From contig JBLIKP010000081.1 of assembly GCA_047635375.1 (NCBI GenBank), positions 1 to 10,806 of the forward strand: a stretch of DNA of 10,806 bases, written 5' to 3'. This document shows, piece by piece, positions 1 through 6,982 of this stretch (position 1 is the first letter of the stretch; each line of letters starts with the position of its first letter). Source of the DNA: JBLIKP01 sp047635375. Lineage in GTDB: Bacteria; Bacteroidota; Bacteroidia; Sphingobacteriales; Sphingobacteriaceae. The notes under the pieces are model-generated. The model saw nothing but the letters and a program-made list of their open reading frames with translations. It was not told the origin of the DNA and ran no database searches. Both the position numbers and the translations under genes were made by a program.

Positions 1-414
1 TAATAAGGTGAGGGGCACTCCAATATGATTATTAAGATTCCCTTCTGTAGCGAGAACAGAAAACTTTTCTTTTAAAACGGAATTCATTAATTCCTTTGTA
101 GTGGTTTTTCCATTACTCCCTGTAAGACCAATAACAGTTTTCCCCCATGAATTTCTATGTTCGTTTGCTAAATTTTGAAGAGATTTAAGACAATCGTCAA
201 CAAGGATATACCTATTATCCTGAACAACTTCTTTATCGTCAACTACAACCGAGGTCGCCCCTTTATCCAAAGCTTGCTGGGCATATCTATTACCATTGAA
301 ACTTGGTCCGCTTAAGGCAAAAAACAAATTCCCTTTAGCAATTGACCTAGTATCGGTGGACACACCAGTAGATCTTAAAAATTCTAAATAAAGATTGGAC
401 TTCACGCTTGTCAT
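1..414 (-). CDS. murF: MurF, UDP-N-acetylmuramoyl-tripeptide--D-alanyl-D-alanine ligase (N-terminal part, cut by window edge)
   Basis: MurF is the cytoplasmic ATP-dependent ligase that adds D-Ala-D-Ala to the UDP-MurNAc-tripeptide, the last soluble step of peptidoglycan precursor synthesis. The 138 codons present read without a stop to the window edge. Residues 18-45 form the Mur ligase N-terminal substrate domain, with VSTDTRSI followed by FFALSGPSFNGNRYA. Residues 96-106 are the Mur-ligase ATP-binding loop, GLTGSNGKTTT (G102-K103-T104). Residues 125-136 (GNLNNHIGVPLT) match the conserved segment after the loop. These patterns fit MurF of Flavobacteriia better than MurE or MurC. The ATG at 414 is the only in-frame start before the gldJ terminator and gives the expected short N-terminus. 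It lies 77 bp downstream of gldJ with a terminator between, so it probably has its own promoter. The rest of the gene is outside the window. Confidence 0.93.
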   Translation of the reverse strand, partial: MTSVKSNLYLEFLRSTGVSTDTRSIAKGNLFFALSGPSFNGNRYAQQALDKGATSVVVDDKEVVQDNRYILVDDCLKSLQNLANEHRNSWGKTVIGLTGSNGKTTTKELMNSVLKEKFSVLATEGNLNNHIGVPLTLL

Positions 415-431
415 AATATTCTGGGCTTGAC

Positions 432-439
432 CAAAAATA
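432..439 (-). promoter_or_regulatory. Predicted -7 promoter element for murF, inside the gldJ terminator T-tract
   Basis: On the minus strand this reads TATTTTTG, an exact match to the Bacteroidota -7 consensus TAnnTTTG. Its last base is 17 nt upstream of the murF ATG, so transcription would begin roughly 10-14 nt before the gene. It lies inside the T-rich tail of the terminator hairpin. I see no convincing -33 TTG; a TTTA on the minus strand at 458-455, within the hairpin loop, is the nearest candidate. The T-rich context raises the chance of a random match. Confidence 0.45.
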
Positions 440-471
440 AAAAAGCCTTCCCGATAAAGAGAAGGCTTTTT
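440..471 (-). terminator. Intrinsic terminator downstream of gldJ
   Basis: Two perfect 11-nt arms, AAAAAGCCTTC (440-450) and its complement (461-471), enclose a 10-nt loop. The GC-bearing stem core is GCCTTC/GAAGGC. On the minus strand the stem is followed by a T-rich run reaching about position 433, as in a rho-independent terminator. It lies about 20 bp beyond the gldJ stop codon. The plus strand also has T residues after the stem, but no plus-strand gene ends here, so the relevant direction is minus. Confidence 0.85.
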
Positions 472-491
472 AATTTATTTGAATGGAATCC

Positions 492-1913
492 TTATTTTTT
501 AAATAGGAATCTTTCAGTTTTCTTAGTTTCGACTGGACCACCAACTCGTACCATAGCACAACGGAATCCGATTTCAGCACTTGACATTTTTTCGTCCATG
601 AAGCGACGAGCCCCTGGAGTCATGAAGTAGGCACGGTCATTCCAGCTACCACCTTTGTAAACTCGCGCTCTGTTGTTCACTAATGAAGCAGCACCATAGT
701 CATATTGCTCGTCATCATCTTCAAAGTCACGAACATCACCACTTGAATAGTTTTCATTGTCAATAACCTTTTTTATACGACCTAATGAATCTTTCTCAGC
801 AACGTTTCCATCAGCATCTAAAAGTTTCTTGTCATAAATATTACCACGGAATGGATTGAAGTCATTTACATCTTCGAATGAAAGAGGACGGTAAACATCA
901 AGCACCCATTCAGCAACATTCCCAGCCATACAGTATAAACCGAAGTCGTTAGGGAAGTAAGCTTTTATTGGGGCAGTTAAGTCATAACCATCGTTTAAAT
1001 AACCTGCAACTCCCATGTTATCACCACGACCTCTTTTGAAGTTAGCTAACATAAGACCTTGAGTCTTTTCATCAGCTGAACGAGGGATAATTCCGTTCCA
1101 AGGGTAGATTTTCTTAGCATTAACATTTTCGAAAACAGTGTTTCCAGTTAATGATTTCGCAGCATATTCCCACTCAGCTTCCGTTGGTAGACGGTAGTCA
1201 GGTAGTAAGATACCATCTTGCATTTTTACAGAACGACGATCCTCACCGTTTGGATCAAAGTTTTTAAGGTTCTTTTTAACCAAACCTTCATATTGTCCAG
1301 AAAGGTAAGCTTCAGTGTTGAAGTTATCTTCATTCTTTTGGTTAGGATTCTGCTTTAAGATTCCACGATCAACAAGGATTTGTTCGTTAACACGGTCGGT
1401 TCTCCAAGCAGCAAATTCGTTTGCTTGTGCCCAGCTAACACCTACTACAGGGTAGAATTGGTATGCAGGGTGACGTAAGTAGTAGTTTACGTAAGGCTCG
1501 TTATAGGCAAGAGGACTTCTCCAGACAAGAGTGTCAGGAAGTGCTGATTCGAAAACCTCAGGGTAATCTTCACCAAACACACGTTTAGTCCAATATAAAT
1601 ATTCTAAAAAGTGAACATTTGCAACCTCTGTTTCATCCATATAGAATGACGCAACAGTTACACGACGTTCAATGTTGTTCATTGAATAAGTAACATCTTG
1701 TTCAAGGTTACCCATAACAAAGGTCCCACCTTCTACAAGAACTAAACCAGGTCCGGTTGCTTGCTCAATATCATCAAATACTTGGAACCCACCGTTTTTC
1801 TTATCGTTGTAATTCCAGCCGGTTGCTTCAGATGCATTTTTCTTACAAGCAGTACCTGCCGCAAGAAGCACAAACATAAGTGCGTAAACCGAAAGATTAA
1901 TTCCTCTTTTCAT
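492..1913 (-). CDS. gldJ: GldJ, gliding-motility / type IX secretion lipoprotein with FGE-sulfatase fold
   Basis: GldJ is a lipoprotein needed for gliding and for stability of the T9SS component GldK in Flavobacterium. Residues 1-22 are a lipoprotein signal peptide ending in a lipobox, with C23 as the acylated residue followed by KK. The rest is an FGE-sulfatase (SUMF1) domain: EGGTFVMGN at 61-69, YMDETEV at 91-97, YPVVGVSW at 154-161, YRLPTEAEWEYAA at 240-252, GNVAEW at 331-336, and YKGGSW...GFRCA at 419-453. GldJ rather than GldK is indicated by the ATGW segment just after the lipobox, by TGPGLVLVEGGTF, by the PDTLVWR and YYLRHPAYQFYPVVG blocks, and by absence of gldL downstream. The two cysteines that drive formylglycine generation are absent from the C-terminal block, so a structural role is inferred. 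An acidic stretch (DFEDDDEQYD, 396-405) is notable. The gene lies 74 bp behind the PorP/SprF gene and ends at its own terminator. Confidence 0.93.
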   Translation of the reverse strand: MKRGINLSVYALMFVLLAAGTACKKNASEATGWNYNDKKNGGFQVFDDIEQATGPGLVLVEGGTFVMGNLEQDVTYSMNNIERRVTVASFYMDETEVANVHFLEYLYWTKRVFGEDYPEVFESALPDTLVWRSPLAYNEPYVNYYLRHPAYQFYPVVGVSWAQANEFAAWRTDRVNEQILVDRGILKQNPNQKNEDNFNTEAYLSGQYEGLVKKNLKNFDPNGEDRRSVKMQDGILLPDYRLPTEAEWEYAAKSLTGNTVFENVNAKKIYPWNGIIPRSADEKTQGLMLANFKRGRGDNMGVAGYLNDGYDLTAPIKAYFPNDFGLYCMAGNVAEWVLDVYRPLSFEDVNDFNPFRGNIYDKKLLDADGNVAEKDSLGRIKKVIDNENYSSGDVRDFEDDDEQYDYGAASLVNNRARVYKGGSWNDRAYFMTPGARRFMDEKMSSAEIGFRCAMVRVGGPVETKKTERFLFKK

Positions 1914-1952
1914 ATCTCAAATAAAATGCTAATGTATACTGTAATGAACGGA

Positions 1953-1960
1953 CAAAAGTA
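1953..1960 (-). promoter_or_regulatory. Predicted -7 promoter element for gldJ
   Basis: On the minus strand this is TACTTTTG, an exact TAnnTTTG match, ending 39 nt upstream of the gldJ ATG. A transcript from it would carry a leader of roughly 33 nt. It lies in the 74-bp gap after the PorP/SprF gene, so gldJ may have its own promoter in addition to any read-through. No clear -33 TTG is seen in the A-rich sequence upstream. Confidence 0.5.
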
Positions 1961-1987
1961 GAAAAATATTTTCTATTTTTTTCATCC

Positions 1988-2956
1988 TTAGAATTTAGGG
2001 CAGTCAATTGGTGCCCATTTCGTAGATTTTGTTCTTTGGCGAACATTAAACTCATAGCTTAATGACACTTCATGTGCACCAGAAACTCCATCACGTAATT
2101 CAGAAATTGTAAAGTCATAGCTATATCCCATTCTGAATCTGTTTTGTTGAATTCCAACTAAAGCAATAAAAGCATCGCTGTTGCTGAATGCATAACGGAA
2201 CCAACCTCCAACAACGATAGGACCTACATTATAGTAAACCCCTGCGTTCAATTGACGGAATGGACCTTGCGTTTGAAACAATAAGTTAGGAGATACAGTA
2301 TTAGTACTGTTTCTTCCACCACCTACTGGTATAACTGACCCAACGTGGGCTGTGATTTTCATTGGCACAACACCTGCGTCACCTTGAATGAATCCATTTT
2401 GTGGTTCAGTTAAGTGGTCAGCTACTATTCCTGCATAAAAAGCGGAAGAATATATTAACATACCTGCTGAGAAATCCATGTAGCTGTTTGAAGTACTACT
2501 AAATGTTTCGCCTGAGGCTGTTGGTTGACCATTTTGATCTACCGCAAAAACTAATTGGCTTTCATCAAGTGTTGACTGAACATAATTAGCTTTTAATGAC
2601 GGGCGGATTGATAAATTATCACCTAACCTTAATTGGTAAGCATAAGCTGCACCAAAAGAAGTAGTGTTCCAAGCATCACCTTGATTGTCTTGCTCGGCCA
2701 TAATACCAATACCACCACCTAGTAAACTAACTGGTGAATCGAAAGAAAATGCATATTGCTCGAATGCATTTACCGTTGGAAATTGATTACGGTAATTTAA
2801 AATAGCACGAGGTGAGCCTGCCGCACCAGCTAGAGCCGGGTTTAAATACAGGGGGTTAGCATAGAACTGAGAGTACTCAGCATCTTGACCAAAAGAGTTG
2901 CCAAAAAATGCCAAGCTCATACCTAAGCTTAGAAGGCCTACCAATATATTTCTCAT
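1988..2956 (-). CDS. PorP/SprF-family type IX secretion outer-membrane protein
   Basis: This family of outer-membrane beta-barrels works with the T9SS: PorP is an assembly partner of the GldK/PorK ring, and SprF is needed to deliver the adhesin SprB in Flavobacterium. Residues 1-23 are a signal peptide ending FFGNSFG, with the mature protein starting at Q24. Mature residues 24-46 (DAEYSQFYANPLYLNPALAG) are the family hallmark, as is the C-terminal CPKF. The body has alternating aromatic and small residues typical of an outer-membrane barrel (for example FGAAYAYQLRLGDNLSIRP and RFRMGYSYDFTISEL). Length (322 aa) fits the family. Genomes often hold many paralogues, and the sequence alone does not tell PorP from an SprF-like accessory copy, so no symbol is given. 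Its neighbour is gldJ rather than gldKLMN or a large adhesin gene, which is less usual. The start is supported by the signal peptide and an upstream promoter match. Confidence 0.9.
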   Translation of the reverse strand: MRNILVGLLSLGMSLAFFGNSFGQDAEYSQFYANPLYLNPALAGAAGSPRAILNYRNQFPTVNAFEQYAFSFDSPVSLLGGGIGIMAEQDNQGDAWNTTSFGAAYAYQLRLGDNLSIRPSLKANYVQSTLDESQLVFAVDQNGQPTASGETFSSTSNSYMDFSAGMLIYSSAFYAGIVADHLTEPQNGFIQGDAGVVPMKITAHVGSVIPVGGGRNSTNTVSPNLLFQTQGPFRQLNAGVYYNVGPIVVGGWFRYAFSNSDAFIALVGIQQNRFRMGYSYDFTISELRDGVSGAHEVSLSYEFNVRQRTKSTKWAPIDCPKF

Positions 2957-2979
2957 AACTTTAATAATTTGAAACCGTG

Positions 2980-3016
2980 AAGTTACTTAAATATTAGATT
3001 TTATCAAAAGTAACTT
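2980..3016. repeat. Pair of 9-bp palindromic motifs AAGT(W)ACTT beside the porP/sprF promoter
   Basis: AAGTTACTT at 2980-2988 and its exact complement AAGTAACTT at 3008-3016 are separated by 19 bp, centre to centre 28 bp. Each copy is itself palindromic around its middle base. The second copy overlaps the predicted -7 box of the PorP/SprF gene. It could be an operator or a weak hairpin in the leader. It may also be chance in AT-rich DNA: the same nonamer occurs inside porU at 6499-6507. Confidence 0.3.
3005..3012 (-). promoter_or_regulatory. Predicted -7 promoter element for the porP/sprF-like gene
   Basis: On the minus strand this is TACTTTTG, identical to the element before gldJ and an exact TAnnTTTG match. 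It ends 48 nt upstream of the ATG, giving a predicted leader of about 40 nt. It sits in the divergent intergenic region shared with porU. No good -33 TTG is visible at the expected distance. Confidence 0.5.
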
Positions 3017-3098
3017 ACTTTTTTAACCATTGAATAATTTAAACCCGTTAGCTTCGTTAGGAAGACTAACCAATTTCATTATTGCATAAAACTATACT

Positions 3099-3106
3099 TA
3101 CCTTTA
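3099..3106 (+). promoter_or_regulatory. Possible -7 promoter element for porU
   Basis: TACCTTTA matches TAnnTTTG at all but the final base. It ends 16 nt before the porU ATG. A TTG occurs at 3082-3084, but the 14-nt spacing is shorter than usual for a -33 element. It is the best plus-strand candidate in the divergent region, but weaker than the exact matches before the other genes. Confidence 0.3.
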
Positions 3107-3122
3107 GAACGTTTATTTAAAT

Positions 3123-6100
3123 ATGCAAAAGCACAATATTATTGCGGTAATTTTATTTTTTCTCAGCTTGGGGCTTTATGCTCAAACGGAAAATATTAAA
3201 TTAAATTGGCAAGAGTCCTTTGAAAAAATCGATGGGAAGAACCAATCCTGGTTCTCTGAAGCAATTTTTGACGAAGATTTTGCCAACCTTCCGATATATT
3301 ATAGTGTGCTCAGCAATGTTTCACCCGAAAGCGATCTTGCTCTAAATCCGCTAAAATCAGAATCCTTAACAAGGACTTACTTTAGCGAACCCCAAAAATC
3401 ATTAATTTCAGGGGAATTCCAAATTATTTCTGAAAACTTTACCTCCAGAGGAGTAAAAAAAATAGCGTATAAGGTCTTGCCAATTCGCCGAAAGGCCGAT
3501 GGGACCTATGAAAAACTGATTTCTTACTCCCTAAAAATAAATAAAAAAAATATTTCCAATTCAAGTGTACCACCAGCCAGAACTTACAATTCATCGTCAG
3601 TTTTAGCCGATGGAGCATTTTATAAATTTATAATTCCTCAAAATGGTATTTTTAAAATCGACAAGGATTTTTTAGAATCACTTGGGATTAACGTTAATTC
3701 AGTAAATCCAAAAAATCTAAGAGTCTACGGAAATGCTGGAGGACTTCTCCCTCAATCCAACGCCGTTCCAATAATCGACGATCTTACCTCTATACCCTTA
3801 TTTGTTTCTGGTGCTGAAGACGGAAAATTTGATAAAAACGATTACGCCCTATTTTATGGAAGAGGGGCTTCTCAGTGGAAGCCGGCAAACAGTAACACCA
3901 GATTTGATTTTCTGGAGCACTTTTACGATAAAGAAAACTTTTACTTCCTAACCTTTGACAAGGGACCAAGTGCTGGTATGCAACTGGCTGACTTTTCAAA
4001 TTCTTCAGCCACCAAAACAATTACTCAATTCAATGATTTCTTAAATCACGAGGTCGACAAATTTAATGAAGTAAAAAAGGATGTTAAGTCTGGAAGGGAA
4101 TGGTACGGCGAGGAACTAAGTTTTCAAACTACCCAAAGTTTTGACTTCAATTTTCCTAATAGAGTAAATACACCTATTATAATAAGAAGTGCAGTGCTTG
4201 GACGCGCATCTTCTTCAAGCACCTTTGATGTCAAGATAAATGGACAACAGGCATATCAGCACTCCACCGGAAGTGTTGACTATAATTATCTTGAAGATTT
4301 CGGGAGGATTTCTGGCAAAACCGAAGAAGTAACCACCACAGGAAATAATATCCAGGTTTCAATTACCTTTAATAAACCCAATAACTCTGCCCAAGCTTGG
4401 CTTGATTATATTGAGGTAAACGCGCTTAGAGAGCTGGTTTTTACAGGGAATCAACTTCATTTCCGAAGCTTAGAAAGCATTGGACCAAATGAAATAAGCA
4501 AGTTTCAAATCCGAAACATCTCCAATCCCACCGTTTGGGATGTAACAAACCCGGTGAATCCTACAAAAATCCAAGGAACCCAAAACGGGACCACTTTTGA
4601 GTTTAATTACCCAACCAATGAATTAAAAGAGTTTGTTGCCTACCAAGGAAATGATTTCTCGAAACCAAGCCCTGCTGGAAGAATTTCAAATCAGAATCTT
4701 CATGGAATGCCTCAAGTTGATATGGTTATTGTCACCCATGCGAATTTTTTAAGCCAGGCAAAAGAATTAGCCGCCCACAAGCGTGCTTTCGACAATTTGC
4801 GGGTAAGTGTAGCGACAACTGACGAGGTCTTTAACGAGTTCTCTTCGGGAATGCGTGATGTAAGTGCAATTCGTAATTTTATGAAAATGTTTTACGACCG
4901 TGCTCAAGGAAATCAAGCCGAAATGCCGAAATATCTCCTTCTTTTTGGTGATGGCTCTTATGACAACAAAAACAGAATTCTTGGTAACACAAACTTTGTC
5001 CCCACCTACCAAAGTGTAAATTCTTTAAAACCTACTTCCAGCTACGTAAGCGATGATTATTTCGGGTTGTTGGACGACGATGAAGGGGATTGGGAGGTTT
5101 CGGCAGCAGGTGGTTTAGACATAAGCATTGGGAGATTACCAGTAACCACATCGGCGCAAGCCAGTATGTTGGTGCAAAAAATAAAATCTTATACCCAAGC
5201 AAAAAGCTTTGGCGATTGGAGAAATAAGTTAACGCTTATCGCGGATGACGAGGACAACAACCTTCACTTAAGACAAGTGGAAGAATTGGCCGACACCATA
5301 AAAAACAAAAACGGAACAATAAACATTGAAAAAATTTATCTTGATGCCTATAAGCAGGAAAGTACTCCAGGCGGTAGTAGATACCCTGAAGTAACTCGAG
5401 CAATAAACCAGTCAATACAAAAAGGCACGCTTATATTAAATTATACTGGTCACGGTGGCGAGGTAGGCTTGGCTCATGAAAGAATTTTAGGTGTCGAGGA
5501 TATTAATAGTTGGAGTAACGCCGATAAGCTGGCCATGATTTTCACGGCTACCTGCTCCTTCAGCCGTTTTGACGATCCTGAAAGGACCTCAGCAGGTGAG
5601 CTAGCATTGTTAAATCCGAATGGTGGAGCAATTGCCCTTTTTACTACGGTAAGGTTGGTTTACGCTGGAGAAAATTTCAGATTGAACAAAGCATTTTATG
5701 AAGCCCTGCTTGACGAAGACTTACCAGAAGTGCCGACGCTTGGCGACTTATTTATGTTCACAAAAAACAAAATTGGCCTGTCCGTAAATAGTCGAAACTT
5801 CACTCTATTGGGCGACCCATCATTACAGATTTCTTTCCCTAAACTTAAAGTGGAAACCACCACGATTAACGGAAAGCCAATCTCCTCAACCCAAGATACA
5901 CTAAAAGCGCTTTCTTTCGCCACGCTAAAAGGGGTAGTAAAAAATAGAAATAATCAAAAAGCTACCGATTTTAACGGTATTTTGGATATCACAATATTCG
6001 ATAAAAAGACTGAGGCCACCACCCTTGGGAATGACTCCAAAAGTTACTCTCAAAAATTTGAGGTTTTACGAAGCATAATCTATAAGGGAAAGGCCACTGT

Positions 6101-6929
6101 TACAAACGGTGATTTCCAGGTTGAGTTTTTAGTACCAAAAGACATCTCCTATGTTCCAGGCAATGCCAGAATAAGCTATTACGTCTATAATGAAGAAACT
6201 GATGGCGGTGGTTCCTTTGAAGATTTTGCTGTAGGTGGGGCGTCAGATACGCTTTTCGAGGACTCCCAAGGGCCTGACTTAAATCTGTTCATGAACGACG
6301 AAAAGTTCGTTTTTGGCGGCATTGTAAACGACGAACCATTGTTATTGGTAAATCTTAAAGACTTAAGTGGAATTAACACTTCCGGAAATGGAATCGGTCA
6401 CGATTTAATTGGCACACTTTATAAGGACGGGATTGAAATCGATCGATACGTTTTAAATGAATTTTACGAAGGGGCGTTAGACAGTTATTCTTCTGGTCAA
6501 GTTACTTTTCCGCTTCCAAAATTGGAAGATGGCGAGTATTCAATTTCCGTAAAGGCATGGGACGGGGTAAACAATTCAGCAGAAGGAAGCACAACCTTCA
6601 AGGTTATTCCATCCAATCAATTTGTAATAGACAAAGTGTTTAATTACCCCAACCCTTTCACCACAAATACTTCCTTTCAGTTCGAGCATAATCGTCCTGG
6701 AACAAATCTTGACATACAAATTCAAATATTTTCCATGTCGGGGCGTTTAATAAAAGTTCTAGAGCAAAACATCTACTCAACCGGAAGCAGGGTGAGTGAT
6801 TTAAACTGGAATGGCCTTGATGATTTTGGTGACCAAATTGGAAAAGGAGTTTATGTTTATCGGGTAATGGTTCGAACTCCCAACGGACTAACCGCCGAAA
6901 AATTTGAAAAACTCGTTACATTAAGGTAG
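3123..6929 (+). CDS. porU: PorU, type IX secretion sortase (peptidase family C25)
   Basis: PorU is the cell-surface, gingipain-related cysteine protease of the T9SS attachment complex. It removes the C-terminal sorting domain from cargo and links the cargo to surface lipopolysaccharide. Residues 1-20 are a signal peptide (MQKHNIIAVILFF...LYA, then Q21). A long N-terminal region (about 21-520) precedes the C25 domain, which runs from about 535 (MVIVTHANF) to about 900 (NFTLLGDPSLQISFP). FGDGSYDN is at 608-615. The expected catalytic pair is present: H777 in YTGHGG and C811 in TATCSFSRFDD. Immunoglobulin-like segments follow, and the protein ends in its own sorting-type domain, with NYPNPF at 1174-1179 and GKGVYVYRV at 1240-1248. 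The 1268-aa length fits Flavobacteriia PorU. The downstream porV supports the call. An A8 run at 3543-3550 does not break the frame. Confidence 0.95.
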   Translation: MQKHNIIAVILFFLSLGLYAQTENIKLNWQESFEKIDGKNQSWFSEAIFDEDFANLPIYYSVLSNVSPESDLALNPLKSESLTRTYFSEPQKSLISGEFQIISENFTSRGVKKIAYKVLPIRRKADGTYEKLISYSLKINKKNISNSSVPPARTYNSSSVLADGAFYKFIIPQNGIFKIDKDFLESLGINVNSVNPKNLRVYGNAGGLLPQSNAVPIIDDLTSIPLFVSGAEDGKFDKNDYALFYGRGASQWKPANSNTRFDFLEHFYDKENFYFLTFDKGPSAGMQLADFSNSSATKTITQFNDFLNHEVDKFNEVKKDVKSGREWYGEELSFQTTQSFDFNFPNRVNTPIIIRSAVLGRASSSSTFDVKINGQQAYQHSTGSVDYNYLEDFGRISGKTEEVTTTGNNIQVSITFNKPNNSAQAWLDYIEVNALRELVFTGNQLHFRSLESIGPNEISKFQIRNISNPTVWDVTNPVNPTKIQGTQNGTTFEFNYPTNELKEFVAYQGNDFSKPSPAGRISNQNLHGMPQVDMVIVTHANFLSQAKELAAHKRAFDNLRVSVATTDEVFNEFSSGMRDVSAIRNFMKMFYDRAQGNQAEMPKYLLLFGDGSYDNKNRILGNTNFVPTYQSVNSLKPTSSYVSDDYFGLLDDDEGDWEVSAAGGLDISIGRLPVTTSAQASMLVQKIKSYTQAKSFGDWRNKLTLIADDEDNNLHLRQVEELADTIKNKNGTINIEKIYLDAYKQESTPGGSRYPEVTRAINQSIQKGTLILNYTGHGGEVGLAHERILGVEDINSWSNADKLAMIFTATCSFSRFDDPERTSAGELALLNPNGGAIALFTTVRLVYAGENFRLNKAFYEALLDEDLPEVPTLGDLFMFTKNKIGLSVNSRNFTLLGDPSLQISFPKLKVETTTINGKPISSTQDTLKALSFATLKGVVKNRNNQKATDFNGILDITIFDKKTEATTLGNDSKSYSQKFEVLRSIIYKGKATVTNGDFQVEFLVPKDISYVPGNARISYYVYNEETDGGGSFEDFAVGGASDTLFEDSQGPDLNLFMNDEKFVFGGIVNDEPLLLVNLKDLSGINTSGNGIGHDLIGTLYKDGIEIDRYVLNEFYEGALDSYSSGQVTFPLPKLEDGEYSISVKAWDGVNNSAEGSTTFKVIPSNQFVIDKVFNYPNPFTTNTSFQFEHNRPGTNLDIQIQIFSMSGRLIKVLEQNIYSTGSRVSDLNWNGLDDFGDQIGKGVYVYRVMVRTPNGLTAEKFEKLVTLR

Positions 6930-6946
6930 CCACTACATTAAATTAC

Positions 6947-6954
6947 TATATTTG
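6947..6954 (+). promoter_or_regulatory. Predicted -7 promoter element for porV
   Basis: TATATTTG is an exact TAnnTTTG match in the 53-bp gap between porU and porV. It ends 28 nt before the porV ATG, so the leader would be about 20 nt. It would allow porV and the tightly linked ispF to be expressed independently of porU. No clear -33 TTG is seen. Confidence 0.5.
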
Positions 6955-6982
6955 AAACTTTAAAAAATCAAACTGACACTTA

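Noticed and set aside
427..630. Small plus-strand reading frame of 67 codons over the gldJ terminator and gldJ 3' end
   Set aside because: It begins in the terminator hairpin region and runs antisense to a strongly supported gldJ frame; composition and sequence resemble no protein family.
492..1913. Alternative call of GldK/PorK for the FGE-fold lipoprotein, because a PorP gene precedes it
   Set aside because: The segment after the lipobox, the PDTLVWR/LRHPAY blocks and the following murF instead of gldL match GldJ.
1961..1973. AT-only palindrome (AAAATATTTT type) between the porP/sprF-like gene and gldJ as a terminator
   Set aside because: It has no GC-bearing stem and no clear T-tract placement, and it abuts the predicted gldJ promoter.
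3543..3550. A8 homopolymer in porU as a possible frameshift or phase-variation site
   Set aside because: The frame is intact on both sides and matches PorU throughout; an 8-base A run is common in such AT-rich genes.
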